Source: Pneumocystis sp. 'macacae' (lineage: Eukaryota > Ascomycota > Pneumocystomycetes > Pneumocystales > Pneumocystaceae). From it: a stretch of DNA of 64,000 bases. Every line of letters starts with the position of its first letter. Position 1 is the stretch's first letter. Location: assembly GCA_018127085.1 (NCBI GenBank), contig CM030721.1, positions 1 through 64,000 on the forward strand, written 5' to 3'. The translations under genes were made by a program, and so were the position numbers. This document shows positions 22,176-34,500 of this stretch, piece after piece. The notes beneath the pieces were generated by a model that was given only the letters and a program-made list of their open reading frames with translations, ran no database searches and had not been told where the DNA came from.

Positions 22176-23455
22176 ATAAACGATAACAAATTAATCGATA
22201 TAAATTAATCGATATATAATAAAGATAAATAAATATTGCTTTATATCAAATCCAGAAATTTTAATTTTCTATTGAGTTCTATTGAGTTTTTATTTTTAGC
22301 CATGTAAACATTTATAAAAAACTATTTTTAAAACATAATAAAAGTTTTAAATAATGCTGTTTTATTAACAATACTTATAATTTTTATTTTTTGACACTTC
22401 TTTACTGCTTCTCCTTATCTTTTATTGTATTTTTACATACAAAAATATTTTTATCTTAGTTTTTTATTTTGAGTTTTTCTAGACTTCTATTTTTTTATGT
22501 TTTTTTTCGGAAATACAATTTAAATTTTTCATTATTTGTTTTTTATTTAAAACTATTTCAAAGATTTGTTGATTTTTATTTATTTTTTGTAGTTAATTTT
22601 ATTGAGTTAATGAAAGTTTAGAGCTACGTATATGAATTTTTTTGTATTTCTTTTCAAATTTTTTCTTTATTTTTCTTGTTTTAATACAATCCAAGTTAAA
22701 GTTATAAAAATATTTCTGAATAATGATAGTTATTTGAAAGTTATTAATATTTATGTATTTTTTATAGTTTTTCGTAGATCTTTCGCAGATTTTTCGTAGA
22801 TCTTTCGCAGATCTCTTGCACTGATAAATTTATATTGTTTTAATTAATGTTGAAGAATCCTACCTCCATTTCAGTTTGTAAAATCGTATTTTTCAAGATA
22901 TTTAAAAAATATCTTCAAATGAATTTTATGCTATTCTGTTTTTTTCAATATTTAATTTGTTTTATTTTTTATAATATATTAAATATACTTTTTCAAAAAA
23001 CCTATATTTTTATTTATTTTTAATTATTTAAAAAACAATTGTTTTTTAGTATTTTGTTTTTAAATTGGTGTATCTATAAACTATTTTATTTTGGAGACTT
23101 AAATATATTTCTTGATTCAGTAAAAGCTTTTTAGTTTTTTATAATATATTTTTTTTATGTTTTAAAGTTATTTCTTAGATAATTTTTCTATATTAATTTA
23201 ATAATATTTGTAAAATTGTTAAGTACTTCTAATTGAAATATTTTTGGTATATAAAAAAGGTCAATAGTTTGTCTTAAAATTTAAATTTTTTAAAAAAACA
23301 AGTTTAATTTGTAAAAAATTTTACTGTTTTTTAGAAAGAAATAATTCTCAATAGCAATTAAAGATATTCATTTAATACATTTATTTATATTTACATTTTT
23401 TATAATTTAATTGAAAATCTGGAAACAAATTATTTTTTAAATTCTAATCAATCAT
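22176..23455. other. AT-rich spacer belonging to a segmental duplication
   Basis: No gene is seen. The stretch with TTGAGTTTTTATTTTTAG followed by CATGTAAAC and TCTCCTTATCTTTTATTGTA resembles 15,360-15,530 and 27,560-27,720. A CTTTCGCAGATCT-type short repeat occurs at 22,780-22,815. Confidence 0.45.
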
Positions 23456-23640
23456 GAAATATCAGAGCCTTAAAAATCACAATCTATTAACCACTTTATG
23501 ATCTATAATTTAATAAATTTTTAATTCATTTTTTGAAAGTGTTTAAATAAATTTCTTATTATTTTGATATTAAATAATTATTCACAATCCTTTTACTATT
23601 TTCGTAATTATCCAGAAAATATTTATTCTTTAGAATTTTA
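23455..23640 (-). pseudogene. Relic of the 3' end of an Msg-type gene
   Basis: Plus-strand ATCATGAAATATCAG at 23,453, then TTGATATTAAATAATTATTCACAATCC..., aligns with 28,564-28,740, which is the 3' flank and C-terminal end of the Msg-like pseudogene at 28.7 kb. No frame survives. It shows that the same gene order (leader-bearing Msg, spacer, other Msg-type gene) once existed twice. Confidence 0.5.
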
Positions 23641-25990
23641 TTACTCACATAGTTTTCTGTATGGCATTAAATGACGTATTTAAGGTTTGATGAATGCGTA
23701 GATATGAATGATCATCTAGTAAATGAAAATATAGATAATAAGGATATAATTGAATTTTAATGTAATTCAATTATGTTTTTTAAAATGTTATATTATTTTT
23801 GTGTGTATTATTGACGTTTATAAATAATAAATTTGTTTTTTGTTTTACATTGAAATCTTCATAAATTTTAATTAATTTTTATTAATTTTAATAATTTTAA
23901 CTTTTATTTTTTAGACATGTAAATTCATAAAGAATTTTTATACCGTCTATTTTGTTCTAAATATATATAAAAGCAGCATTAATATATTAAATTTTTCATT
24001 GAATGATTTGTTTAAATGATATTTTCAATAGGAATTAATATCTTATATAATTATAATGAATTATTTAAATTTTAAGTGGCATTTTTTATTATTAATATTA
24101 ATTTTAAAATTAATGATTCTGATTTTTAAAACATTTCCAAAACATTTTATCAAAATTATGGAGAAATTCAAAGGCATATATTAAAATTAAAAATAAAATT
24201 TATAATTTTCTATTAAAAATGTATATATTTTTAAAAAAATTATTTTTAAAAGTATAATTAAAATTTTATATTTAAATTTCAATTTAAATTAATATTGTTA
24301 TGTAAGGTTGTTAATAAAATTGAAGATGGAATTGAGTTTTAGAATTCAACTTTATAGTTAAATATTTAGATTTTTAATGTAAAAATTCTTCATTTAGTTA
24401 TTTAAAAGAAAATTTATTTAAATTTTTGAGATCTATTTGAATTTTTTCACATTTTATCTAGGAATAAGATTTTTAGGCTTATAAATTTATAAATATTCTC
24501 ATAATTATTTGATAATTATTCATTTTTATTAATTAAAAGGCTAGTATTTTTGATTATAAAATATATCATGCAAAACTTACTATAAAGTATCAAAATAATC
24601 GATATCTTTAACAGATTTATTTATTAAATATTTCAATAAAATTATGATTAATTATTTTTCATATAATAAAACTATTTTGACTTTTAAAATTTAAATATCT
24701 AAAAACGTGTATTTAGTTAATTATATATATGAACAAGAAAAGTCCTAAATTTAATTTTTTATATATTTATAAATTCAAATTTAATACATAATGGAATTAA
24801 AATTAAACTTTAATTTTAAAATTATATAATACGCTGTTAAAGAACTACTCAAATATTGAAATTTAGTATTAATGGTGTTAATTTGTTTGGTAAAATATTT
24901 TATATTAATTGATATTTTATTTAAAAATGTTTTTGTTAACAGTAAGAATTAAAGATATTTAAAATTTTAAATAAAAATATATAAAACTAAAATATTAAAA
25001 ACTAAAACAAATATATAAGTTAATATATTATTCTATAAATATATCAATATCACCTCAATAAATATGTTACACAAATAATTATTACATATTAATCTTATAA
25101 TTTTAATTGTTTTAAGATATTCAGTATAATTAACATTATTAACAATCTTTTCCTATAAAAATTAATTAATATTAATATATTTTTTAAAGAACTACTTTTT
25201 TATGTAATTAGATATTTTTAATTACGATAATTTTATGTCCAATTAAAAAATATAAATAAATTAATTATATTTCTTTAATTAAATATTTATTTTTAATTTT
25301 ATCACTAAAGCATTATATTTTACTTATTAATCATTCTGATTAAAATATCAATTATTTTTTTTTTCAAAAATTAATTTCTTGAAAACTTTCAAATTCTTAA
25401 AAAAATTATTTTCTTCCGTTTATTTTGTTTTTAACAATTTGCCTGAATTTATTATTATATTTGTTTTTTAGATCAAATTTTTATTTTTTATATGAAAAAA
25501 AAAAAAACATTAAATAAATTAATAAAATATGTAGAATTAAATATGCTTTAATACTAGATCTATTCTTTTAAATTTTTATATTAAATAACAGAAAGAATAG
25601 AATCAAAAGCAATTTTAAAATAAACACTAATTTTATTTAAAAATAATAAAATTTCAAAAAATAATTTTTTTAACTCAGACATTCTTAGAAGATATTTCAT
25701 AATTGTCTCTATGATGAATATATAAACTAAATACTCTAAGGGAATCAAAAATAAATAGAAGAAATATAAAACAAATCCTCAGAAAACTTACAACGTCAAT
25801 TATTTAATTAATTTATGTTTATTATTTATATTTTAGAATATATTTGAATTTAACTTATTAATAAAGACGTAGTAAACTGATATAAAAAACCAATTTCTTT
25901 CTAATATTTATTTCTTATTTTATTTACTCATTTTTTGATTTACCTTTTAATTTATATGTTACTGTCCTAGACCCTAGTTATCTGTGTATT
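23641..25990. other. AT-rich intergenic, 2.3 kb, no gene seen
   Basis: Extremely AT-rich with long A and T runs. I find no believable frame, RNA gene or clear repeat on either strand; it may be a fully decayed Msg gene, since it lies where the body of the 23.5-kb relic would be. Confidence 0.5.
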
Positions 25991-25993
25991 TTT

Positions 25994-27399
25994 CTAAATC
26001 ATAATCGAAATAACAACCATCAACACTACCCCTTTCATAGCACATCATCCAATTATCTCCATGCCTTACTTAGCTTAACATCACTTGTTTGATTTTTTCC
26101 AGTAATATGCTTGCCAGATCGCATCACTGCATTCACTAGTCTTAATTCTGTGTACAGTTTTTATTTTTCTAGATTCATTTTCATAGCTAGAGTCTTTTTT
26201 GAATCCACAACTTTCGTCTAAATGATGATATATTTCCATTAATTCCACATAAAAAGCAAGTGTCTGGGACGTTAAGTCAAATAATTCATAACATTAGTTA
26301 ACATTAACTTGGCAACTATCTAGATCATTGTTTGCTAATAATAGCAAAAGACTAATCATATCCTTTATTCCTAGTTTTCCAACACCATCTTTAAATAATT
26401 CCTTGTATTCTATTCCCTTCATTAACATGATCACATTTTCTAATGGATTAAACGTTAAGCCAAATAATATATATTTCTCCCCCCTCCCCTTGCATTTTTT
26501 TAGTTTTTAAAAACATCTTGAAAAGTATTGTTATAGTTTGATTTATGAAAATAACATTCTTTAAGAAATAAATTAGAAGTTTCCTTTTGTATTTCTATAT
26601 TTTTAAATCTTATATAAATTTTTAAATTTATCCATTTAGTCCTTATTAGTACTATAGGATCTTGACGTTTATTTAAGCAAGTTAAACAAAATTCCATCAA
26701 TTCGTCGCTTTCTTCCATGAATATAAAACATTTCTCATTAATTGCTTTTTTACAATCTTCTGTTTTCAGGTTTCCAGCAAATTCTCTTAAAAGAGATCCC
26801 GTTTTTAGATTATCACGTTTTTCTTCTTTACATAAACTTAAATTATTGCATTCCTCTTTAAATTCTTTTAAACATGCTTCTTCTATAAAAATACAATCAC
26901 TTTGCATTTTAGACTCGTTTTAAAAAATAGAAAATCTATTATTGACACTTTCTAAATTCTTTTTAATTCCCTCATAATATTCTGGAATGCTCTTTTCAAA
27001 GTCATTACATATGTTTTGATATTTTGTTTTATCATAAAATATCTTTACTTCTGAACGAAAACTTTGTATAATCTTGCAAGCATGATCTATATTTCTTAAT
27101 TTTTCGCTGTATTCTTGTAAGGTTGCTTGACATTAATTATTTATAGAATTTTTTTTAAGATTAAAGAAGAAAAATTTCCTTACTAGACAAAAAATTTGTA
27201 AACTTTTCACATTTTTGTATTATTTAAAGGTTTTCATACGTTAGTGGAATTGATAGTATATCTAGTAATAGATTTAACAAAGTAGACAATTTATGAACAA
27301 ATTCTAAAAAAATTAAAAAGCAAAAGAAAAAAATAATACCAATATTTTCTGAAAAAACATATGTTATGTAGAAAATACAGCTAACGCAAATATCTTCAT
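25994..27399 (-). pseudogene. Broken leader-bearing Msg gene with large internal deletion
   Basis: The 5' exon (ATG at 27,399) encodes MKIFALAVFS and then hits a TAA inside the signal peptide; the following AAAATATTG/GTATTA donor is still recognisable. The next recognisable part (26,500-26,907) encodes an Msg-type Cys-rich stretch with FIEEACLKEFKEECNNLSL and FMEESDELMEFCL, matching the exon 3 start of the 18,866-22,088 gene. The 3' end (stop at 25,994) encodes MKGVVLMVVISIMI, equivalent to that gene's MKGLILVMIISVVV. Total span is 1.4 kb instead of 3.2 kb, so most of the middle is lost. Confidence 0.75.
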
Positions 27400-27475
27400 C
27401 TATAATGACAGACAATAAATAACAATTTTCATATAAAATGTTTCATATTTGATATCGAAAAATATTAAACTACCA
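27400..27475 (-). promoter_or_regulatory. Shared promoter module, copy 3 (upstream of a pseudogene)
   Basis: Plus-strand AATAAATAACAATTTTCATA, then AAATGTTTCATATTTGATATCG, matches the modules at 15.2 and 22.1 kb although the gene it served is dead. Confidence 0.45.
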
Positions 27476-28690
27476 AATGAAAAATTGGTAAGTAATAAGC
27501 ATTAATAATGGATATATAATAAATAAAAATAACTGTTGTTTTTAGTAGAGATGCATGATTCATTTTTTTATTGAGTTTATATTCTGATATCAAATTTCTA
27601 TAAAAAAATTATTTTCAAGATATAAAATTCTAAATAATATAATTTTATTATTATTGAGTTATTTCTTTAATATTTTTTTAATAATTCTCCTTATTTTTTA
27701 TCATATTTTTATACGCAAAAATAGTTATTTTAACTTTAATTTTATTTTTTAAATCTAGTTTAACTAAACTTTTTATAGAACTTTTCCTCAAAGTAATAAT
27801 TTAAGGTTTAAATTACTTATTTTAAAACACCTTCATAAATTTATAAACCTTTTTATTTTTTATTTGATTTTACGAGTCAAAATCTAAATTCAAAACTATT
27901 ATATATAATAATTTTTTTTAAAGCTTTTGTCGATTTCTTTTATCTTATATATTACATTTTAAATTATAAAATATCTATTAAATAATGGTAATTGTTTTTT
28001 GAAATTTATTAATGCTTTCAAATATTTCATTGACTTTTAACTGAAGTTCTACTTTTTTAGCTATTTCTAAAAGCCTTTTCTACATCTGTATTAATAAAAC
28101 TTCGTTAATTCCATTCTAAAATTTTATTTTTTTGTTTTTAATTTTTTTTTGAATTTTTTTTGAAGTTCTAGATTTATATATCTTCCTTTTCATATCTAGT
28201 TAATTTTAGTTTTTATGTTATATAAGACATATTTTTTAAGATCTGTATTTTATCTTTTTAATGGTTATTTGAAAGAATTAATATTTGTTATTACGTTGTT
28301 TCTATTCTGGTACTATGCTTATAAAACTACTGAGCATATTCTTTGATTCTTGATAATCATTTGATATGTAAAAGACTATTGATTTATCCTTTAAAAATAA
28401 AGTGATTTTTTTAAAAATTTCGTTTTTTTGAAAAAAATCTAGAAAAATCGTTTTTTGAAAGTTAATAATTTCTAAAAATAATCAAATAAATACATTTACT
28501 CAATATATTTAGTTATATTTACATTTTTATAATTCAACCAAAAATAAATCACATTTCAAATCATTCATGAAATATCAGTGCTTTAAAAATTAGATTTTTT
28601 ACAGTTAGTCCGATATTTAAATTTATAATAGTCCTTATAGTCATTTTCCAAAAATGTTTTATAAAAATATTAATAAATAAATATTGTTCT
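27476..28690. other. AT-rich spacer, 1.2 kb
   Basis: No gene is seen. The proximal part matches the spacers at 15.3-15.6 and 22.2-22.5 kb; the distal part (28,556-28,690) matches 23,450-23,560. Confidence 0.45.
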
Positions 28691-28694
28691 AATA

Positions 28695-31593
28695 TTAAAT
28701 AACCATCCATAATCCTGCTATTATCCCTGTAAATTCCAAAATTAAGCTTATTATTTGGAATCTTATTCGGGTTCCATGACCCTTTCCACGACCTCCTGGA
28801 GATGTTAGTGTTGGAGTTGATAAGCTTGTAGATATTGATGAATCTATGATTGGTAGACATCTAGGTTTCGTACGTGTATGTGGCATAGCTGTAGTTGATG
28901 TGTCCGTAGTTGCACGTGCAGTTGAATTTGTAGTTGGTAAATAGGTAATTGGTGGACTTGTAGCTGATAAACCTGTAATTGACGATTCTTTTATAGGAGG
29001 TATCGGCGTTGGAGGTACAAATTTACTGCATTTAATAGTAGACTTATAACATGTAATAAAAATTTTATCATTGATTCTTTGATAAAGTTTTGTAAACGAA
29101 GATAAGGATGACAATTTTTGACATTCTAGAGTATGATTAGAATCAGTAGACAATAACTTAAAGACTTCCAATGCAATTTGATCACTCGCATTTTCTAAGT
29201 AAAATGTTACTCTTTTATATGTATCGTTAATCTTTGTAAATAATATATTTGCTTTTTGTTCCGTAGTGAAATTATTACATAACTGAGTTAATTTTTTTTG
29301 CAATCATTTTTATTGGGAACTTCTTTGTCAAATGTATTGATTAAACTATTAATTTCTTTATTATGAATTAAAATATTAGTATATATTTCCTCAATTTTAG
29401 AACATAGCCTATTTAAATAAATAGGACAAGCCTTCTTAAATATCTTTGACTAATAAAATAAGTAGGACAAGCCTTCTTAAATATCTTTGACTAATAAAAT
29501 AAGTAGGACAAGCCTTCTTAAATATCTTTGACCAATAAAATAAGTGCAACTAGTGTGACTGAGATAAATTAAAGAATGATAGTGATGAATATAATATGAC
29601 ATATGGCGGAATAACCGATGACATTGTTGTAAAGTATAACTCAACATGTAGATACATGCTCTTTTCTTATCATTGCAAACATAACTTGCTTTTGTTTTCA
29701 AACAGTATTCATTGAGACACGTTATACAAGTAATATTTGATGACAAGCCCGAATTTTTTTCTTCAAATATAGATATTCCAAGATCTATTAATTTATTTAT
29801 ATCATTACAAGGCGTTTTCTGGAAACTACAAAGTTGCAAAGTATAATCGGAATATAATGCTAATTCAGCACATATTCCTCTGACCTTTTCACATGTGTCA
29901 TGATCAGGATTTCCAGCTCCTTTTCTTGAAATAACCTCCTGCATTAGAAGCTCTTCGACAAGAGTATTTGTTAAATTCGTACATGTCTTTTCCAGACGTA
30001 GACATTTATATAGTATTTGATAATTATAGTACGTAAAATCTTTACATTTTTTTAAAAGAGCTTCCTTACAATCTTTTAAAGTTTGCACCGCTAGGAAATA
30101 TCCAGAAGATTCTTTTTTATTTTAAATTTCCCACTCAGCTGTTTTAATAAAATCATATTACCAGATGTATCTAGATATTTCTGATAACAAACAGGACGTA
30201 TATTTTTGCATATATCGTAACCAATAACTATATTTATCCATAAAATAACATGTTGGCAAATATTCTAAACAATGTCCTTCTGAAAGAGGATAATGTGGAT
30301 ACCACTAAAAAGAATTAGATTGTTTAATTTTTCCAATAATAAATAACAATAATCTTTAGTTTTTTTAAGTATATTATCACAGATAAGATAATTAGCATAT
30401 GAATCTTTAACATTGCATATATATCAGGAGTACTCTAAATATGTTATTAAAGGACATCTTTGACCAAACTGTGCATTGCAATATTGGTCCTCTGATGTAG
30501 GTCTTTTAGACATAAGACTAGCAAATTCTATATTTGAAGGATTTTTTATTTAAGTAATAAGAATATCTAAAGCGTGTAATTTTTTATAAGAGTATTGAAT
30601 ACCACTTTCATTTAGAAGAGTTAATAATTTTTTATAAAAATCATAATTATAATCCTTTAAGTTATAGAAAAAACCTTGAGCGCAATTTGTTCGGAATGAG
30701 CGACATATAGAATAAATATTTAGACAATTTAGAAGACCATAATAACATTTTTCTAACCAATTTAGACAATTTTCTTTTGATATTTTATTTTGTTCCAGTA
30801 AGAATAAACTTTGAAGATCCTGAGATTTTTTTTTGGACTCAGAAACAAATTCTTGACAAGCATAAGCGCCATTAGTACATAAATCAAATAATTGGGGACT
30901 TTGAAGACTAATGAGTTGACATTGTTTTTGGAGTTTTTTAAAGAAATATCACTATCAGTCAAGGCACCTGTCAAAAGATTATAAAGGATTATTTTTGCTA
31001 TCTCTAAGCGGGTCTTCAAATAACAACGCTCCCTTAGTTCAGAACATAGTCTATTAAGATCTAATGGATTATGAGGTTCTAGGATAAAACATGTTGTTTG
31101 TAGATGCTACATTGACTTTGCTCGTTTATGTCCTTATTTTGAAGTTTATCAAAAATATTTGCTACCATGTTGACCGTTTTATCTTTTGTTGAATCATATG
31201 ATTTTTTAATGTTCAAACAAATTCTTTGAAGTCTTTCATTCAAATTCCAGAGACCAACACACTTTTCCAATAACTTTTCATGACAATTATCACGTACTTG
31301 GTGTGGATCCAAGATAGCAAAGATAAAATATTCATCATCATAATTGTGTAACAAATTCCCAAGAGTTATTTTATTAAATTTTTCATGTAAGAAAATATAA
31401 TATTGATCAGTCCTAATTATACGTAAAATTAATAGATCATAGAGATACAATGGATGATAATTATTGGTAAGATCTAAAAAATTAAAATTAAATAGAAAAG
31501 GAGAAAGTTACCTAAAAAGTTTTTATTTTTTGAAAAAATAGTTTTTATACTAGTAAAGATTAGAAAAATACATGCTTTTACAAATAATAGCAT
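28695..31593 (-). pseudogene. Msg-type surface protein gene, full length but frameshifted
   Basis: Exon 1 (31,512-31,593) encodes MLLFVKACIFLIFTSIKTIF, a signal peptide, and ends at a GTAACT donor; exon 2 starts at 31,473 after a TTTTTTAG acceptor, with a 38-nt phase-1 intron. The frame DLTNNYHPLYLYDLLILR... runs to 31,079, but a one-base shift near 31,100 opens a second long frame (LQTTCFILEPHNPLDLNRL, then CYLKTRLEIAKIILYNLL), with another shift in an A-run near 30,935. Further Cys-rich pieces follow (29,477-30,088), broken by a 41-bp triplication, and the last part (28,695-29,303) carries a Pro/Thr-rich stalk (VPPTPIPPIKESS) and a hydrophobic end (FTGIIAGLWMVI). The Cys/Leu pattern is Msg-like but diverged from msg-I. 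Several lesions are in homopolymers, so assembly error should be excluded. Confidence 0.7.
29422..29544. repeat. Three tandem copies of a 41-bp unit
   Basis: The unit starting TAGGACAAGCCTTCTTAAAT begins at 29,422, 29,463 and 29,504, each 41 bp, with nearly perfect identity. It lies inside the Msg-type pseudogene. Because 41 is not a multiple of three, each extra copy shifts the frame. Confidence 0.9.
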
Positions 31594-34500
31594 AGACGGA
31601 AAAGATCATAAAAGAATTTGTTTTTTTAATCCATTTCTAATTTATGAATACGGATAAAAATACTCGGATATTAAAGAAATGATCCTTGCATATAAAAATT
31701 ATTTAATAACAAATAATATTTTTTACACATGATATTATTATTTGCTTTAGTGGTTCCCAAGATATTTGTTGTCTTGATTTTGCAGATTTATTATAAAACA
31801 TTAATTTTTAAACTATTTAATTAAAGATATAAATACAAAATTTTTATTTTTTTATTAAAATAAATGATAAAAATGTTTTATTTTTTGAATTTTTTTTATT
31901 TCAATTATATTTTATAGATTATTAATACCTTTACTATATTATCTCGAAGATTAAGGGATTGTTGAAAGATCGTTAGGTACAATAACTTTTTAAGATTTTG
32001 AAACTTCTCTGATCTCCGCGATTTTCTGATCATAGATTCGATTGTTTTAAAACTTAATTTAGATAGTTTAAAACCGTATTTGTATAGTTTTTATTTTTTT
32101 TCTAAATTTATATACTTATTCAGTATTTTTCCAAATTTATACATGTTTTGTATTAATTTGGATTCACTCGTTTTTTAAAGTTAAGCTATTTTAACTAATA
32201 AAAATTGAAATTTTTATTAGTTTTTATTAACTTTTATTCTTAAAATATTTAAAATTAAATTTTTTTATATTACTAATTTTATTCTAAATACATAAAAAGT
32301 ATGTTTATTTTTTTAGATTTTTTATTGAATTATATTATTTATATAAAATTTTTAAATAAGAATATTTTACGTATAGTTTAAGATTGAGAATCAACTAATG
32401 AATTATTCAAATTTTAATTTGTATTTAATATTTTATTTTAGAATTAATTATAAGCGTTTTAAGTATTTTCACAATGTTTTATTAGAATTATAAGTTTTAA
32501 AATTGCATTTTAATTAGAAATAAAAATTATAATTCTTTAAAAATGTAAAGATTTTTAGAAATCTCTAGCTTGAAAACATAATTAATGCAAAGTTTATTCT
32601 TAAATTTATATTTGAATTAATGCCATTTAAAGTTATTAATAAATTTTAAAATAGAGTTTAGTTTGAGATTTCAGCAGATTTGTATTCAAGATGTTTAGAT
32701 TTTTTAGAATTTTCTATTTACTTCAAAGAAATATTTTTTTGGAATTTGAGTTTTATTTAAATATTTTTATATTTTATTTTAAACTAATATCATTTAAATT
32801 TTGTAAACTTATAAATATTTATTGTACAATTGTTTTTATTGATTAAAAATTAGTATTTTTGATTATGAAATAGATTATAATAAAATTATTATTATAAATT
32901 ATTAGATATTGATATTTTTTAAAACTTATTCACTAGATATTATAAAAAAAATATTTGATGTCAAATCAATATTTTTTTTTATCTTTTTCTAACGAATTTT
33001 TAGCCTTATTATAAAATATAATTACTACTATTATATTCAAAGTATTATTTATTATTATTTTTGTGTATAATATTACTATTAATTTATATTTTTAGGCTTT
33101 TAATAACATTTTGATAATCTTTATTGATGTTAATGATGTTATTTTAAATTTTTTCTTGTAATAGATTTTTATATAAATTTTAGATTATCATTTAATTATT
33201 AGATCTAAAAATAAAAACTGTAAAATGAAATAATTTTATTAAAAATATTTTTAATTGAATTATACGCATACATGAGTAATGAAAAACATAAGAAATTGAT
33301 TTATATCTATATTTATCAAATTTTAATAAAATAAGAAATATTTTTTTTAGAATATTCAAAATTATAAAAACGTAAGGAATTTATACTATATTTAAATAAA
33401 TGATATTTTTTATAGAACAAAAAATGAATATTAATGTATTAATATCAAATGAATTTATATTTAATTTTTTATATTATATTTTGAATATTTTTAAGATTTT
33501 TTAAAAATATTAGATGATTTAGATTATATTTAAGAAACGTTATATAAATGATTCCATAATTAATTAAAAAACATTATTGATAAATAGTTATATATTAAAA
33601 TTTATCCAACTACTTTTCAAAAAATACATTTATTTTTACTTTTAAACTAACTCTGTGAATTCACAATCAAAAAATAGTTATATAAATAAAAAATATTTCA
33701 TGTCATCAAGAAATAATTTTTTTAATGTATATTGCTTTATAAACAATAGAATTTTAATGATTTTAATTGTAATTTCAATTAAAAATATAAAATTGAATAT
33801 ATTTCATGAAATTATAATTAAATAATACAAAATATTCCATATTTACATAATTTAAATTATTTTGTTGCATTTATATAACTTCAATAAAATTAGCATTAAG
33901 ATGACAAAAATAAAAATATATACAGAGAAAAGAACAAAAATATTTCATAATATATTCTTAGAAAAAATATAAAAAGTTTCTCGTTTATTTTGAAAATTTT
34001 ACACGATTTTATAAAATTTTTATTAAATTTAAGAATTATTATAATATTTTCATATCTGCAATAATATAGAATCAATTTATATTATAATCGTAAATTCAAA
34101 ATTAAAATCTTTTTCTTAATTTAAACTCTCTAATTAGTATTGTATTTTTATTATTTATCATTATTTTGATTGTTATTAAATATAACCTTATAATTATTAA
34201 TAAGCTGATGTACTCATATAATCATTTTAATTTTATTAATTCTACAAAACAAATTTATCAGATTTGTAACAAAGAAATTTAATTCTTAAAAAATAATCAA
34301 AAAATATTATATCAGAATTCGAACAAAAAAAATTAATTAAATGATTTTAAGGACTATTTTATTATTATTAATAAATTTACATCTTAGATATTTATGTCTT
34401 ATTAGAATTTCTCGTGTTTTAGAATATAAAATTCAAATTTGAATTAGAAATTAATTTATAATTTTTTAATTATTCTAATTTTTGATCTAATTCATTCATA

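Noticed and set aside
26472..26490. Plus-strand C-run as a third slippage tract in Msg
   Set aside because: It is short, interrupted (CCCCCCTCCCC), on the opposite strand sense and inside a deleted pseudogene region.
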